Source: Lachnospiraceae bacterium
Lineage (GTDB): Bacteria; Bacillota; Clostridia; Lachnospirales; Lachnospiraceae
DNA: 42,024 nucleotides
Reading direction: 5' to 3'
NCBI GenBank assembly: GCA_017938145.1
Contig: JAGBCB010000022.1
Coordinates: forward strand, 1 to 42,024
Shown piece by piece: positions 31,252-40,026 of the stretch. Below the pieces are notes generated by a model. That model worked only from the letters and a program-made list of their open reading frames with translations, was not told the origin of the DNA and ran no database searches. Numbering within the stretch: the stretch's first letter is position 1; each line of letters opens with the position of its first letter. The translations under genes and the position numbers were made by a program.

Positions 31252-31689
31252 TTACTCGAAGGAAAATATATCCGCTACACCATCATCTTCTTCGCTAGTC
31301 ATATTATCCATCGGTAAATTCGTAGTTTTCTCTCTATCATAATATTTTACAACACCAGACATGATTATTGCGACTAGTGCTAAGGAAACCAATACACAAG
31401 CGAATACAAACATGCTCTTGCTGTTTTTACTATGGTTATTTTGTTCCTTTAAAATCTCATCCGTTCTCTCCGCATTTTGAGAAACAGCCTCTGCTTTGCC
31501 ATTCAATATATCATCCACAGAAACACCATATAAAACACTTAAGGTCTTCAGATTTTCAGTGCTTGGAACCGCAGCGCCAACCTCCCACCTTGAAATTGCC
31601 TGACGGGATACATTTAATTTTTCTGCCAACTCCAATTGCGTCAATCCATGTTGCTTTCTAAGTAAAGCAAGTTTTGCTTCCATACCCAT
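31252..31689 (-). CDS. membrane-anchored XRE-family regulator
   Basis: A 145-residue protein with an N-terminal XRE helix-turn-helix (about 5-60: LRKQHGLTQLELAEKLNVSRQ and AISRWEVG), a charged linker, one membrane helix (about 92-113, MFVFACVLVSLALVAIIMSG) and a short acidic outer tail. This layout suits a repressor that senses an envelope signal. A longer frame starts at 31788, but ATG at 31689 has a GGAGG box 8 nt upstream and begins at the HTH. A perfect palindrome at 31719-31754 lies just upstream and is a likely self-operator. It is the first gene of the lipoprotein-ABC operon, which therefore appears autoregulated. Confidence 0.85.
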   Translation of the reverse strand: MGMEAKLALLRKQHGLTQLELAEKLNVSRQAISRWEVGAAVPSTENLKTLSVLYGVSVDDILNGKAEAVSQNAERTDEILKEQNNHSKNSKSMFVFACVLVSLALVAIIMSGVVKYYDREKTTNLPMDNMTSEEDDGVADIFSFE

Positions 31690-31718
31690 TTGCCTTTCCT
31701 CCATTTTTGAATAAAACA

Positions 31719-31754
31719 GCGTAAATGTAAACCACATACGGTTTACATTTACGC
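31719..31754. promoter_or_regulatory. perfect operator palindrome upstream of the XRE regulator
   Basis: Two 15-bp arms GCGTAAATGTAAACC (31719-31733) and GGTTTACATTTACGC (31740-31754) with a 6-bp spacer, perfectly symmetrical. It ends 30 bp before the regulator start and contains TTTACA, which could be part of the promoter. An intrinsic terminator is unlikely because no T-run follows on either strand. Confidence 0.8.
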
Positions 31755-31784
31755 AATCACTAATTGCTTTTTCTGTTTTTTTAA

Positions 31785-33065
31785 TCAATTGCCTTTAAAC
31801 AACTGCAAATATATCTCCTTCGGCACATACGCCTTTACATAAGTACCCTCTGCCTGATACTCCTCTTCCAGCAATTGCCCATACTTACGAATCACCTGAA
31901 TTTTAGCGGTTTCCGTATACGGGAACACATACTCTAAAAGCACCTTGCTCTCCCGCAGGATTCTTTCCAGAATTTCCAACAATTCACCGGTGCCCTCACC
32001 GAGTTTTGCCGCCATTTTTACGGTTTCGTCTGCCTTTAAGTCTTTGCGTACTTCCTCTTCGATTTCGCCGTTTGCAATCTTTTCCCGGTAAATATCCTGC
32101 TTGTTAAAAATGGTGATTACCTTTTTATCTTCCACGCCGAGATTTCGCAGAGTCTCATATACCACATGCATGTGTTTGTAACAGTCCGGGTTGGAAGCGT
32201 CCACCACATGCAAAATAATATCTGCATACTTTGCCTCCTCTAAGGTGGAACGGAAGGCATCAATTAAGTGATGCGGAAGCTTTCTTACAAATCCAACCGT
32301 ATCGGTAAGCAGAATCTGCTGACCACTTGGCAGGGTTAAGTTTCTGGTGGTTGGGTCCAGGGTTGCAAAGAGCTTGTCTTCTTCGATAACCCCGGCATTG
32401 GTTAAATAATTAAGCAGCGTGGACTTACCTGCGTTAGTATATCCCACAATGGAAACCACAGGAATCGGGTTCTTGCTGCGGGCAGCTCTTGCCACCTCGC
32501 GGGCCTTTACCACATCGTCCAATTCTCTTCCAAGCTGTGAAATGCGGTCACGGATTAAACGGCGGTCCATCTCCAGCTTCTTTTCACCGGGGCCGCGGGT
32601 TCCGATACCGCCGCCCAAACGAGACAGTACATTACCCATACCGATAAGGCGTGAAGAACGGTACTTTAACTGTGCCAACTCAACCTGAATCTTACCCTCT
32701 CTTGTGGAGGCGTGCTGAGCAAAAATATCTAAGATGACCATGGTACGGTCCATAATCTGACAACCCAGGGCATCCTCTAAATTTTTCATCTGGGCAGGGG
32801 AAAGCTCGTCATCACAAACAATACCGTCTGCATTAAGCTCCTGCACCAGAAGCAGTACTTCTTCAATTTTACCTTTACCAAGATAAGTCCCCGGATGAGG
32901 CTTTTCGCGGTTCTGGATTACCATAGCCACGGTTTCTGCTCCGGCAGTTTTTACCAGCTCCGCCAACTCCTCTAAGGATTCTTTTGTATCATCGTTTTCG
33001 GCAGTGGCAACACCCACTAAAATTAAGCGTTCTGCCACTTCCTCCATGTTATATAATTCAGCCAT
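31785..33065 (-). CDS. hflX: GTPase HflX
   Basis: A 426-residue HflX. The N-terminal HflX domain holds HPGTYLGKGKIEEV and CDDELSPAQMKNLE, followed by a coiled-coil linker with IGTRGPGEKKLE, then the G domain: G1 GYTNAGKST (208-216), G3 DTVGFVRKLPHHL, G4 NKQD. A C-terminal extension ends VPKEIYLQLFKGN. HflX splits stalled or heat-damaged 70S ribosomes. It lies 6 nt after the DUF1622 gene. Its last 60 nt recur as a remnant at 26315-26374, so its 3' end marks one side of a possible island. There is no clear terminator before the XRE operator. Confidence 0.96.
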   Translation of the reverse strand: MAELYNMEEVAERLILVGVATAENDDTKESLEELAELVKTAGAETVAMVIQNREKPHPGTYLGKGKIEEVLLLVQELNADGIVCDDELSPAQMKNLEDALGCQIMDRTMVILDIFAQHASTREGKIQVELAQLKYRSSRLIGMGNVLSRLGGGIGTRGPGEKKLEMDRRLIRDRISQLGRELDDVVKAREVARAARSKNPIPVVSIVGYTNAGKSTLLNYLTNAGVIEEDKLFATLDPTTRNLTLPSGQQILLTDTVGFVRKLPHHLIDAFRSTLEEAKYADIILHVVDASNPDCYKHMHVVYETLRNLGVEDKKVITIFNKQDIYREKIANGEIEEEVRKDLKADETVKMAAKLGEGTGELLEILERILRESKVLLEYVFPYTETAKIQVIRKYGQLLEEEYQAEGTYVKAYVPKEIYLQLFKGN

Positions 33066-33071
33066 AAAATT

Positions 33072-33449
33072 TTACTCCTCTTGTTCTGCAGCCTCTTCTG
33101 CCTTCTGCCGCTCCTCCTGCTCCTGCATGTCCTTATTTTCTTCTTTAATTTCCCAATGAATCAGGAAGGTTAAGGCTGCTCTTAATGCGATAATGCCTGC
33201 CACGGTGGCAATTTCTGTCCAGTCCCTTACAATAACCGTCTTTAAAATCTCGCTGCCAAGCTTAAATTCCAAACCGATGGCAAGGCCCTGGGCCAATGTG
33301 ATTTTCATTTTCGGCGAGCGGCTCACATAACCGATAAACCCTTTGATGCCGGAATAAATAATAATTCCCACACCGATAAACTCGAAAATAACAATCGCAA
33401 ACTGCACCAGATACTCCAGTGCGTTTTCTAAAATGTGTATTAATTCCAT
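33072..33449 (-). CDS. DUF1622 family membrane protein
   Basis: A 125-residue protein with two or three membrane helices: about 10-35 (LVQFAIVIFEFIGVGIIIYSG), a possible re-entrant segment near 50-65 (TLAQGLAIGLEFKLGSEIL) and 80-100 (IATVAGIIALRAALTFLIHW). The GLEFKLGSEILKT and IIALRAALTFLI stretches are typical of DUF1622. The C-terminal 25 residues are highly charged and Glu/Gln-rich. Function unknown. It is the middle gene of a three-gene unit with the 77-residue protein and hflX. The RBS is GGAGGA at about 9 nt. Confidence 0.85.
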   Translation of the reverse strand: MELIHILENALEYLVQFAIVIFEFIGVGIIIYSGIKGFIGYVSRSPKMKITLAQGLAIGLEFKLGSEILKTVIVRDWTEIATVAGIIALRAALTFLIHWEIKEENKDMQEQEERQKAEEAAEQEE

Positions 33450-33484
33450 AACTTAAACTCCTCCTGCAAGTATAAATTCCTGCC

Positions 33485-33718
33485 CTACTTTCCTGCCAGA
33501 TTCTTAAGCTCCGCCAGAAGCTCCAAATCACTCTGCTTTACCTTAATATTGGATGTAATTCTATTCTGCCCCGGTTTTTCCACGGATATTTCAATAATGG
33601 TATCCTCTTCGATTCCGCCGGAAAAAGCCGCGCTTAAGAACTGTACAAACTTCGGATGATTTTCAGTAAATTTATTTTTTGCCTGCATCATTTTCATCAT
33701 GGACATTGGATTGATCAT
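33485..33718 (-). CDS. small conserved hypothetical protein
   Basis: A 77-residue protein that I do not recognise by name. It starts with a Met-rich helix (MINPMSMMKMMQAKNKF), then HPKFVQFLSAAFSGGIEEDTI as helix and turn, followed by two beta strands (IIEISVEKP, NRITSNIKV) and a C-terminal helix ending ELKNLAGK. No membrane segment. An AGAGAGG box precedes ATG. It lies 35 nt upstream of the DUF1622 gene and is probably the first gene of the hflX operon. Confidence 0.7.
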   Translation of the reverse strand: MINPMSMMKMMQAKNKFTENHPKFVQFLSAAFSGGIEEDTIIEISVEKPGQNRITSNIKVKQSDLELLAELKNLAGK

Positions 33719-33751
33719 GACACGTTACCTCTCTTTCAAAATTAAAAGGCG

Positions 33752-33799
33752 AAAAAAATCCGCCATACTATATACAACGTACATAGTATAACGGATTTT
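33752..33799 (-). terminator. terminator of the GH27 gene
   Basis: AAAATCCG (33755-33762) and CGGATTTT (33792-33799) close a long stem that continues through TACTATA/TATAGTA-type pairing; the minus-strand tail has seven T. It starts 20 nt after the GH27 stop. Confidence 0.9.
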
Positions 33800-33818
33800 G
33801 AATCAAATTACAATTATC

Positions 33819-35078
33819 TTATGCGAAGAAAAATACCTTTGCACCGTGAGACTTTAATGCTACAGGAAGCACTTCGGAAGCTTCTACTGTATCCCCGCTC
33901 CAAAGCTCGGTACCCTTTACATCGTTGTAAATTTCCAGTTCTGCAAGATTTACCTTAATGTTGCTATCTTCGTCACCTGTATTAAACACTGCCACATACT
34001 GGCCGCCGTCGCAATCCATGGCTGTCCAGACAATATGCTCGATGCCATCCACTTTCTTTCTCCAAACCTGATGGGAATGGCGGGCATTGCGATGCATCTT
34101 AAGAATGCCCTCGTTGGTAAGTAAGTCCATGGTGAACTTGTCGAACTTGGTCATTTCGCCGCCAATCATTAATGGAGAGCGGAAAATGCACCAAAGACTC
34201 ATCATGGTAATCTGCTCATCCTCCGTAAACTTGGTCCAGGCGTCTTTATTATATACCTGCAAAATTGCGCCTACCGGCAGCATGTCCGCATCCGGCCAGT
34301 GACCGGCGCCGGTATGGGTACACCACTTTTCCGCACGGGAGAACATGTCGTAGAGCAGTTCCCACTTGTCCCAGAAATCGTCGGTAATACGCCACATGTT
34401 GGCTACCTGCTTGTAAAGCTCAGCCTTTTCAAGGAGCGCAGGCCCCGGAGAAAGACTTAAAATCATTTCTCTGCCACAACCGTGCAGGGCTTCACTTAAC
34501 ATTACCAATTCTTCCTCAGCATGAGGCAGTTCTCTGGCAATATCATCACACTTAATAAAGTCTACGCCCCAGGAAGCGTACAGTTCGAAAATACTCTCGT
34601 AATATTCCCTTGCGCCTTCCTTGTGAGGGTCTACACCATACATATCCATGTTCCAGAAGCAGATGCTGTTAGTCTTTGCCACTTCTCTGGCAGTTTTATT
34701 TGTGCCCTTAATCTTTAAGTTCTGATGTACTGCCTGACGCGGAATACCACGCATAATATGAATACCAAACTTAAGTCCCAGGGAATGTACATACTCAGCA
34801 AGCGGAGCAAAACCCTTGCCGCCTGCCGCAGACGGAAAACGGTTTTCTGCAGGAATTACGCGGGAATATTCATCCACGCAAAGGTCCGCGAACGGACGGT
34901 ACTCATTATTGATAGCGTTTGGCTCATACCACTGGATATCCACCACTACGGTATCCCAACCATACTGTTTTAAATTCTTTGCCATAAAATCGGCGTTCTG
35001 TCTTACAATATCTTCGGTAACTGCTGCACCATAGCAGTCCCAGCTGTTCCAGCCCATAGGCGCGGTTAATGCTTTCAT
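33819..35078 (-). CDS. glycoside hydrolase family 27 enzyme (alpha-galactosidase-like)
   Basis: A 419-residue GH27 barrel plus C-terminal beta domain. The family opens with APMGWNSWDCYG (6-17). The likely nucleophile is D178 in DFIKCDD and the acid/base is D233 or D234 in NMWRITDDFW. HWPDADMLPVG corresponds to the usual WNDPDML motif with a changed middle. No signal peptide is present, so the enzyme acts inside the cell on imported oligosaccharides. GH27 also includes arabinopyranosidases and isomalto-dextranases, so alpha-galactosidase is only the default. A longer frame reaches 35174, but ATG at 35078 has GGAGG 6 nt upstream and starts at the domain. It has its own promoter and terminator and no sugar transporter beside it. 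Confidence 0.88.
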   Translation of the reverse strand: MKALTAPMGWNSWDCYGAAVTEDIVRQNADFMAKNLKQYGWDTVVVDIQWYEPNAINNEYRPFADLCVDEYSRVIPAENRFPSAAGGKGFAPLAEYVHSLGLKFGIHIMRGIPRQAVHQNLKIKGTNKTAREVAKTNSICFWNMDMYGVDPHKEGAREYYESIFELYASWGVDFIKCDDIARELPHAEEELVMLSEALHGCGREMILSLSPGPALLEKAELYKQVANMWRITDDFWDKWELLYDMFSRAEKWCTHTGAGHWPDADMLPVGAILQVYNKDAWTKFTEDEQITMMSLWCIFRSPLMIGGEMTKFDKFTMDLLTNEGILKMHRNARHSHQVWRKKVDGIEHIVWTAMDCDGGQYVAVFNTGDEDSNIKVNLAELEIYNDVKGTELWSGDTVEASEVLPVALKSHGAKVFFFA

Positions 35079-35138
35079 AGGAAACCTCCAAAAAGAGAAT
35101 TTGTATACATGGCACGATATTTTACTACCAATATGTTC

Positions 35139-35168
35139 ATTATAGTATGAACCCCCAACAAAATGCAA
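35139..35168 (-). promoter_or_regulatory. promoter of the GH27 gene
   Basis: TTGCAT (35163-35168) and a perfect TATAAT (35139-35144) with an 18-nt spacer on the minus strand. The -35 box overlaps the foot of the terminator hairpin of the upstream ABC operon. Confidence 0.65.
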
Positions 35169-35207
35169 GAGCAAAAGAACGTTTCAATGACCATCCTTCT
35201 GCTCTTG
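35156..35207 (-). terminator. terminator of the ABC exporter operon
   Basis: CAAGAGCA (35166-35173) pairs with TGCTCTTG (35200-35207), extended imperfectly inward; the minus-strand tail is CATTTTGTT. Confidence 0.6.
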
Positions 35208-35236
35208 TCTTTCTGTTAAGAAAAGTTTCTGAAAAG

Positions 35237-37081
35237 CTATATTAGCGCCACAGCTGCTTCTGCTGTATTTTCCACATAGTACTGTGCCTGAGCCGCAAAC
35301 ATCTCCGCATAAATTCCATCCTTTTTATTTACCAGACTTTCATGCGTACCATATTCTTTTATGGTATCCTCCGCAAATACTGCAATATGGTCGCAGAATT
35401 TGCAGCTGGATAACCGGTGTGAAATATAAATGGCTGTTTTACCACCCACCAGGCTATCAAACTTCTTGTAAATCTCGTATTCTGCCATCGGATCAAGCGC
35501 CGCTGTCGGTTCATCCAGAATGACAATCGGAGCATTATGGTACAGAGCCCGGCTGATGGCAACCTTCTGCTGCTGACCGCCGGAAAGCTCCGTCCCCTGT
35601 TCATCGAAGCTTTTATACAGCGTGGTATCCAAGCCATGCTCCAGTTTCATGGCATCCTCATACAAACCGGATAATCTTAACACTTCCTCCACCTTTGCCT
35701 CATCTTCCTGTTTTCCCAACACAATGTTTTCCTTCAGGCTGAAGGCAAACAGTTTGAAATCCTGAAACACCACTGCAAACAGCTTCCGGTAAGCCTCATC
35801 GGAATATTCCTTAATATTGATACCATCAATCTTAATTTCACCCTCAGTTACATCATACAGACGGCACAACAGCTTAATTAATGTGGTTTTTCCTGCACCA
35901 TTCAGCCCTACAATAGAGAGATGTTCTCCTGAATGAATAGTCAGGTTGATATCCCGAAGGATAAAGTTTTCGCTGCGGGGATACTTAAAAGAAACATGAC
36001 AAAACTCAATTACATGATTACCCACTTTGGTTTCCTTTGTTCCCTTTGGCATAGCCGCCGGATAATCCAAAAATTTCAGAAAGTCTGCTGCATAGTTGCA
36101 TCGTTTGGTTATTTCCTGTGCCCCCTGCACGATATGAAATAAACTCCAATACAATGTGGAAGCCGCACTGATGCACATGGAAAAATCGCCCAGTGTCAGC
36201 ACTCCTTTTATGGCCAGATATCCAATATAAAAATAACTGATACCGTCCCGGAAGGAATTGATAACATCCATGCCCCAGCTGTTTTTCCTCTGTTTTCTGG
36301 CTGTTCCTGCCCAGACACCAACCATTTTCTCACTTTCCACACTACCCTTTTCCTTCATCATATCCGCACTGTCATACAAACGGATATCCTTACCATACAT
36401 CGGATGCACCAGGCTCCAGAAAATATAGCCAAAAATGCGGTTTAATGTGGACAGCTTTGCAAAATCCTCAATTTCTATTTTATTATTTCGGGCATTAAGC
36501 CAAGTAATAAAAAGCAATGCAAAAAGCTGCACCGGAAGTAACAGCGGGCAATTGACCGCAATTACCGTAACTACACCAACCAGTACCATTCCATTCATTA
36601 AAATGGAGTAAAACTGATCCAGAATTCCAATCACACCACCACTGTACCAGTTAATTCCGTCCTTCGCCTTTGCCACCTGATTCAGGGCCTCCGGATCTTC
36701 CGTATGTTCAAAATCCATGCTCATGGTATGTCCGGCCAAAGTTTCTTCAAAAAAGTGGTCCAGCCAAACCCGGTGCGGTTCCTTTCTCCAGTTTACCAGA
36801 CTTAACATCAGGTTACTGAGAAGTAATAATCCCACGGTAAGCCCGGCATAGCAAAGTGCATTTTTCAAATGCTGCCCGGCAGCTTCTCCTGAAAGAAGCA
36901 ACGCTAACTCATCCATTAAAAACTTTGGAAGCAGAATATACTGCGCTTTCTGCATACAGTCTGCCAGCAACTGCACAAAATAGATAAGGTAGAGAGTCGG
37001 CCGCTGCTGCCAGGCCACCTTTAACATAAATCCCAAGGTTGTTCCGATGCCATACTTACTCTTCGTTTCTTCCCTTAGCAT
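35237..37081 (-). CDS. ABC half-exporter (membrane domain fused to ATPase), second subunit
   Basis: A 614-residue type-IV exporter half with six membrane helices (about 20-310) and an ATPase domain: Walker A GLNGAGKTT, signature ELSGGQQQK, Walker B IVILDEPTAALDPMAE with the catalytic Glu, and switch His in ISHRLSS. It begins MLREETKSKYG and overlaps the end of the first exporter gene by 7 nt. The two are diverged paralogues and probably form a heterodimer. Both ATPase sites keep their catalytic residues, so neither looks like the degenerate partner of TmrAB-type pairs. The substrate (lipid, drug or peptide) cannot be read; no peptidase domain is present. Confidence 0.93.
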   Translation of the reverse strand: MLREETKSKYGIGTTLGFMLKVAWQQRPTLYLIYFVQLLADCMQKAQYILLPKFLMDELALLLSGEAAGQHLKNALCYAGLTVGLLLLSNLMLSLVNWRKEPHRVWLDHFFEETLAGHTMSMDFEHTEDPEALNQVAKAKDGINWYSGGVIGILDQFYSILMNGMVLVGVVTVIAVNCPLLLPVQLFALLFITWLNARNNKIEIEDFAKLSTLNRIFGYIFWSLVHPMYGKDIRLYDSADMMKEKGSVESEKMVGVWAGTARKQRKNSWGMDVINSFRDGISYFYIGYLAIKGVLTLGDFSMCISAASTLYWSLFHIVQGAQEITKRCNYAADFLKFLDYPAAMPKGTKETKVGNHVIEFCHVSFKYPRSENFILRDINLTIHSGEHLSIVGLNGAGKTTLIKLLCRLYDVTEGEIKIDGINIKEYSDEAYRKLFAVVFQDFKLFAFSLKENIVLGKQEDEAKVEEVLRLSGLYEDAMKLEHGLDTTLYKSFDEQGTELSGGQQQKVAISRALYHNAPIVILDEPTAALDPMAEYEIYKKFDSLVGGKTAIYISHRLSSCKFCDHIAVFAEDTIKEYGTHESLVNKKDGIYAEMFAAQAQYYVENTAEAAVALI

Positions 37082-38931
37082 GCCGCTACCTCCTTCTCCT
37101 CCACATAATATTGTGCCTGCACATGAAACATTTCCGCATACGCACCATTCTGCTCCAGCAGGCTTTGATGAGTACCGTATTCCGCCAGTTCACCATCGGC
37201 AAACATAGCCACCTTATCGCAAAATTGGGTGGAACTTAACCGATGGCTGATATACACCGCCGTTTTCCCGCCAATCAGCTTATCAAAATCCTGATATAGT
37301 TTGTGTTCTGCCAACGCATCCAATGCCGCCGTCGGTTCGTCCAATATTACCACCGGAGCCTTTTTATACAATGCTCTTGCCAAAGCCAGCTTCTGCTTTT
37401 CTCCACCGGAAAAATCCACGCCATCGTCATAAATTACTTTTAATACTTCCGTTTCCACACCCTTGGAAAGCTCCGTTAGACGCTCTGCAAATCCTGCAGC
37501 ATTTAAACACTGCTCCGCTTCATTTTTATTGGTTTCTGTCGGCGGTTTCATGGACACATTTTCCGCCAACGGAAATGCAAACAGATTCACGTCCTGGAAC
37601 ACCGGAGCAAACACCCGGTAATAGTCATCCCGGTCATAGGTACGTACATCCACACCGTTTAAGTAAATAGTTCCCTCCGTTGGTTCATACAGGCGAAGTA
37701 ACAGCTTGATGAAAGTAGTTTTCCCTGCACCGTTTAAGCCCACTACCGCCAGACGTTCCCCGGCATGTAACGTAAGATTCAACTTCTTCAATGCATAGTT
37801 CTCTGCTTTCGGATAGCGGAAGGATACGTTTTCAAACCGGAATTCGTAGCTTTCTTCTTCCGGCACCGGAATACCTGCAGTTTCCTTATCTCCGCTTTCA
37901 AAATCCACAAAACTTCTAAAATCATCCACCTCACGGCTTCTGGCGAGTAAGTCTCTTACGTTGGTAAGCAGCATATTGATATGCTGGAAAAATCCTTCTG
38001 TCGCTGCCACATACAGGCTGAAATTACCCAGTGTCATCTTTCCTTTTGCCAAAGAAAAAATAAGCCAGCCATAGACAATTCCCTGTGCCAACGCCCAGCA
38101 CACATTGGAAACCACACCTGCAATCAGCCACAGAGAAGCATTTTTCTTTTGCGCCCGATACCGGGTTTCGTTTAGTCCGTGCAGCTTGCCAAGCAGCCAG
38201 TCTTTGACATGAAACATGCGGATATCCTTTGCCACATCAAAATTCGTGGTCACATCGGTCATATAATATTTTTTACGCCACCAGGTTGCTAATGGATCCC
38301 ACACCGTTTTCTTGGCTGTGGCATTGATATGATTACTGATAAGAAAACTAATCACTGCCAGCACAAACATCAAACATACAATCCACACATTCATGGTTCC
38401 GAGGATACATAGGCCCACAATGCCTATCATCAGACCTCTGGAAAAATCAATCAGACTGCGCAGCATTCCCTCGACACCTTCTGTATTATTGTTACAGGAA
38501 TTTTTTGCCTTGCTGTAGCAATCCATCACATCGGAATCCTCCAGATGTTCATACCTCATTTTCATAATTTTATAGTTCTGCTCGTTATTCATTAACAAAA
38601 AGCGGAACCTGATACATCTCCAGCTGTATTCACTATAATAATAAGTATTTGCCATGGTGGAGACAATTTGAAGCAGTGTAAAGCCTGCCATTAGGAAAAA
38701 TAAGCTTTTTATCTCTCCTTCCCCCGTAATCATGTCAATCACAAATTTGGAAATAAAATTCCATAAGTACTGCATCAGCGGTGCTACGACCATGCCGAGG
38801 GGAATCAGCCACAAAAACTGTTTATCCTGCTTAATGGCGTAGCCTAAAATGTAATTCATATTTGACCACAAGCCGTACTCCTTGTGGTGCGGATTTTTGT
38901 CTTTTTCTTTCTCTTTGCTTTTTTTACTCAT
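37075..38931 (-). CDS. ABC half-exporter (membrane domain fused to ATPase), first subunit
   Basis: A 618-residue exporter half. A lysine-rich cytoplasmic start (MSKKSKEKEKDKN) precedes six membrane helices and an ATPase domain with Walker A GLNGAGKTT, signature FSGGEKQKLALARAL, Walker B VVILDEPTAALDALAE and switch His in ISHRLSS. An open frame extends to 39138 in another reading frame relative to the regulator gene, but ATG at 38931 has GGAGG 8 nt upstream and overlaps the regulator stop by 8 nt, so it is preferred. It is co-translated with the regulator and the second subunit. Confidence 0.93.
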   Translation of the reverse strand: MSKKSKEKEKDKNPHHKEYGLWSNMNYILGYAIKQDKQFLWLIPLGMVVAPLMQYLWNFISKFVIDMITGEGEIKSLFFLMAGFTLLQIVSTMANTYYYSEYSWRCIRFRFLLMNNEQNYKIMKMRYEHLEDSDVMDCYSKAKNSCNNNTEGVEGMLRSLIDFSRGLMIGIVGLCILGTMNVWIVCLMFVLAVISFLISNHINATAKKTVWDPLATWWRKKYYMTDVTTNFDVAKDIRMFHVKDWLLGKLHGLNETRYRAQKKNASLWLIAGVVSNVCWALAQGIVYGWLIFSLAKGKMTLGNFSLYVAATEGFFQHINMLLTNVRDLLARSREVDDFRSFVDFESGDKETAGIPVPEEESYEFRFENVSFRYPKAENYALKKLNLTLHAGERLAVVGLNGAGKTTFIKLLLRLYEPTEGTIYLNGVDVRTYDRDDYYRVFAPVFQDVNLFAFPLAENVSMKPPTETNKNEAEQCLNAAGFAERLTELSKGVETEVLKVIYDDGVDFSGGEKQKLALARALYKKAPVVILDEPTAALDALAEHKLYQDFDKLIGGKTAVYISHRLSSTQFCDKVAMFADGELAEYGTHQSLLEQNGAYAEMFHVQAQYYVEEKEVAAC

Positions 38932-39838
38932 CTTTTTTCCCTCCCATGGCCATGACCTTTTCCCGGTCAGTCCAGGTTTCATTACCTGTGCTGCAAAGTC
39001 CGTTCCAACTGCCCACCGGTTCCACAATATCCTTTGCTGCTGCCAGCATAAGCAGCACCTGCACCAGATAAGCCTGATTCTTGGAATAAATCTGCTCCTT
39101 TTGATTTCCCACCAGCAGCAAATCCGATTTTCCCACAAACGAACAATACTGACTGATGGTGCTCATTTCCTCCAGGATTCCCTTTACCTTTTCTACCGGA
39201 ATACCAAACTGCTCCGAAATCACCTCTGGACGCACCGACTCGTTCCCTTTCAGCGACATCATATAGAACAGGATTTTCAATGCCTCTTCTGTTCCAAAGC
39301 ACCGGCACACTCTTGCGATTCCCGCAAGGTCAGAAAAGCTCTTCTCCAGCCCTTCCTCCGGCAGCTGCAGCATTGCGTAATATTCCAGATCATCTGTGGT
39401 TCTCATATAGGAAAATCCATCATCGAATATAATTTCAGAACCGGAAATGCAATGAGCCTTGTTATGTTTTATATAGTCGGTATATTGCCCTTCCGGACCG
39501 TTCATACTGCACTGCATGGCCCAAATAAAATTTTTTATGCGATCCAATCCTGTTCCATTTTCCTTCTGCCAGCGCTTTTCAAATAAGTAATCCCGAACCT
39601 GCTCCTCCAAGCATTTATCCTTTGTCTCGTTTCCATACATATAATCAATGGAAACATCAAAAAACTTTGCAATTTGTGGAAGTAAATCCCCATCCGGATA
39701 ACTTCCGTTCTCCCATTTGGACACTGCCTGGGTACTGACGCCCAAGCGCTCTGCCAACTGTTCCTGTTTGACTCCCTTTGCTTTTCTTAACTTCTGTAAC
39801 TGCGTAGAAAATACGGTTGCTGCCATAACTACTACCAT
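38924..39838 (-). CDS. XRE-family regulator with C-terminal sensor-like domain
   Basis: A protein of 304 residues. The N-terminal XRE helix-turn-helix is at about 12-65 (LRKAKGVKQEQLAERLGVSTQ, then AVSKWENGSYPDGDLL). The C-terminal 230 residues are of unknown fold, partly helical, with no membrane segment; a second winged-helix-like region may lie near 200-260 (LEEMSTISQYCSFVG). ATG at 39838 has an AGGTG box 5 nt upstream; an alternative ATG is at 39826 and a longer frame reaches 39898. The stop overlaps the exporter start, so it likely controls its own operon in response to a ligand. Confidence 0.82.
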   Translation of the reverse strand: MVVVMAATVFSTQLQKLRKAKGVKQEQLAERLGVSTQAVSKWENGSYPDGDLLPQIAKFFDVSIDYMYGNETKDKCLEEQVRDYLFEKRWQKENGTGLDRIKNFIWAMQCSMNGPEGQYTDYIKHNKAHCISGSEIIFDDGFSYMRTTDDLEYYAMLQLPEEGLEKSFSDLAGIARVCRCFGTEEALKILFYMMSLKGNESVRPEVISEQFGIPVEKVKGILEEMSTISQYCSFVGKSDLLLVGNQKEQIYSKNQAYLVQVLLMLAAAKDIVEPVGSWNGLCSTGNETWTDREKVMAMGGKKDE

Positions 39839-39929
39839 CCTTTCACCTATATAGTATCTGTATTTGACATTTGGTTTGTTTAAATTGGCAATTTTCATTC
39901 AACTTCTGCTCTTGTAATTTCATCATAGC

Positions 39930-39971
39930 AAAAACAGCAGTTGATTGAAATACCAAAATTCAACTGCTGTT
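39930..39971 (-). terminator. terminator of the sigma/anti-sigma operon
   Basis: AACAGCAGTTGA (39933-39944) and TCAACTGCTGTT (39960-39971) form a perfect 12-bp stem; the minus-strand tail is TTTTTGC. It starts about 55 nt after the DUF4179 gene. Confidence 0.88.
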
Positions 39972-40026
39972 CTAATTATTCTTTATTCATTTAACTATTG
40001 GTTGGTTTTTATATCCATATTGTGTA

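Noticed and set aside
31755-31800. hflX terminator
   Set aside because: A 5-bp GCAAT/ATTGC stem exists but no T-run follows on the minus strand.
38882-39586. Plus-strand open frame of 234 codons opposite the XRE regulator and exporter start
   Set aside because: Shadow of real minus-strand genes; composition (Cys, His, Leu-rich) is typical of antisense frames.
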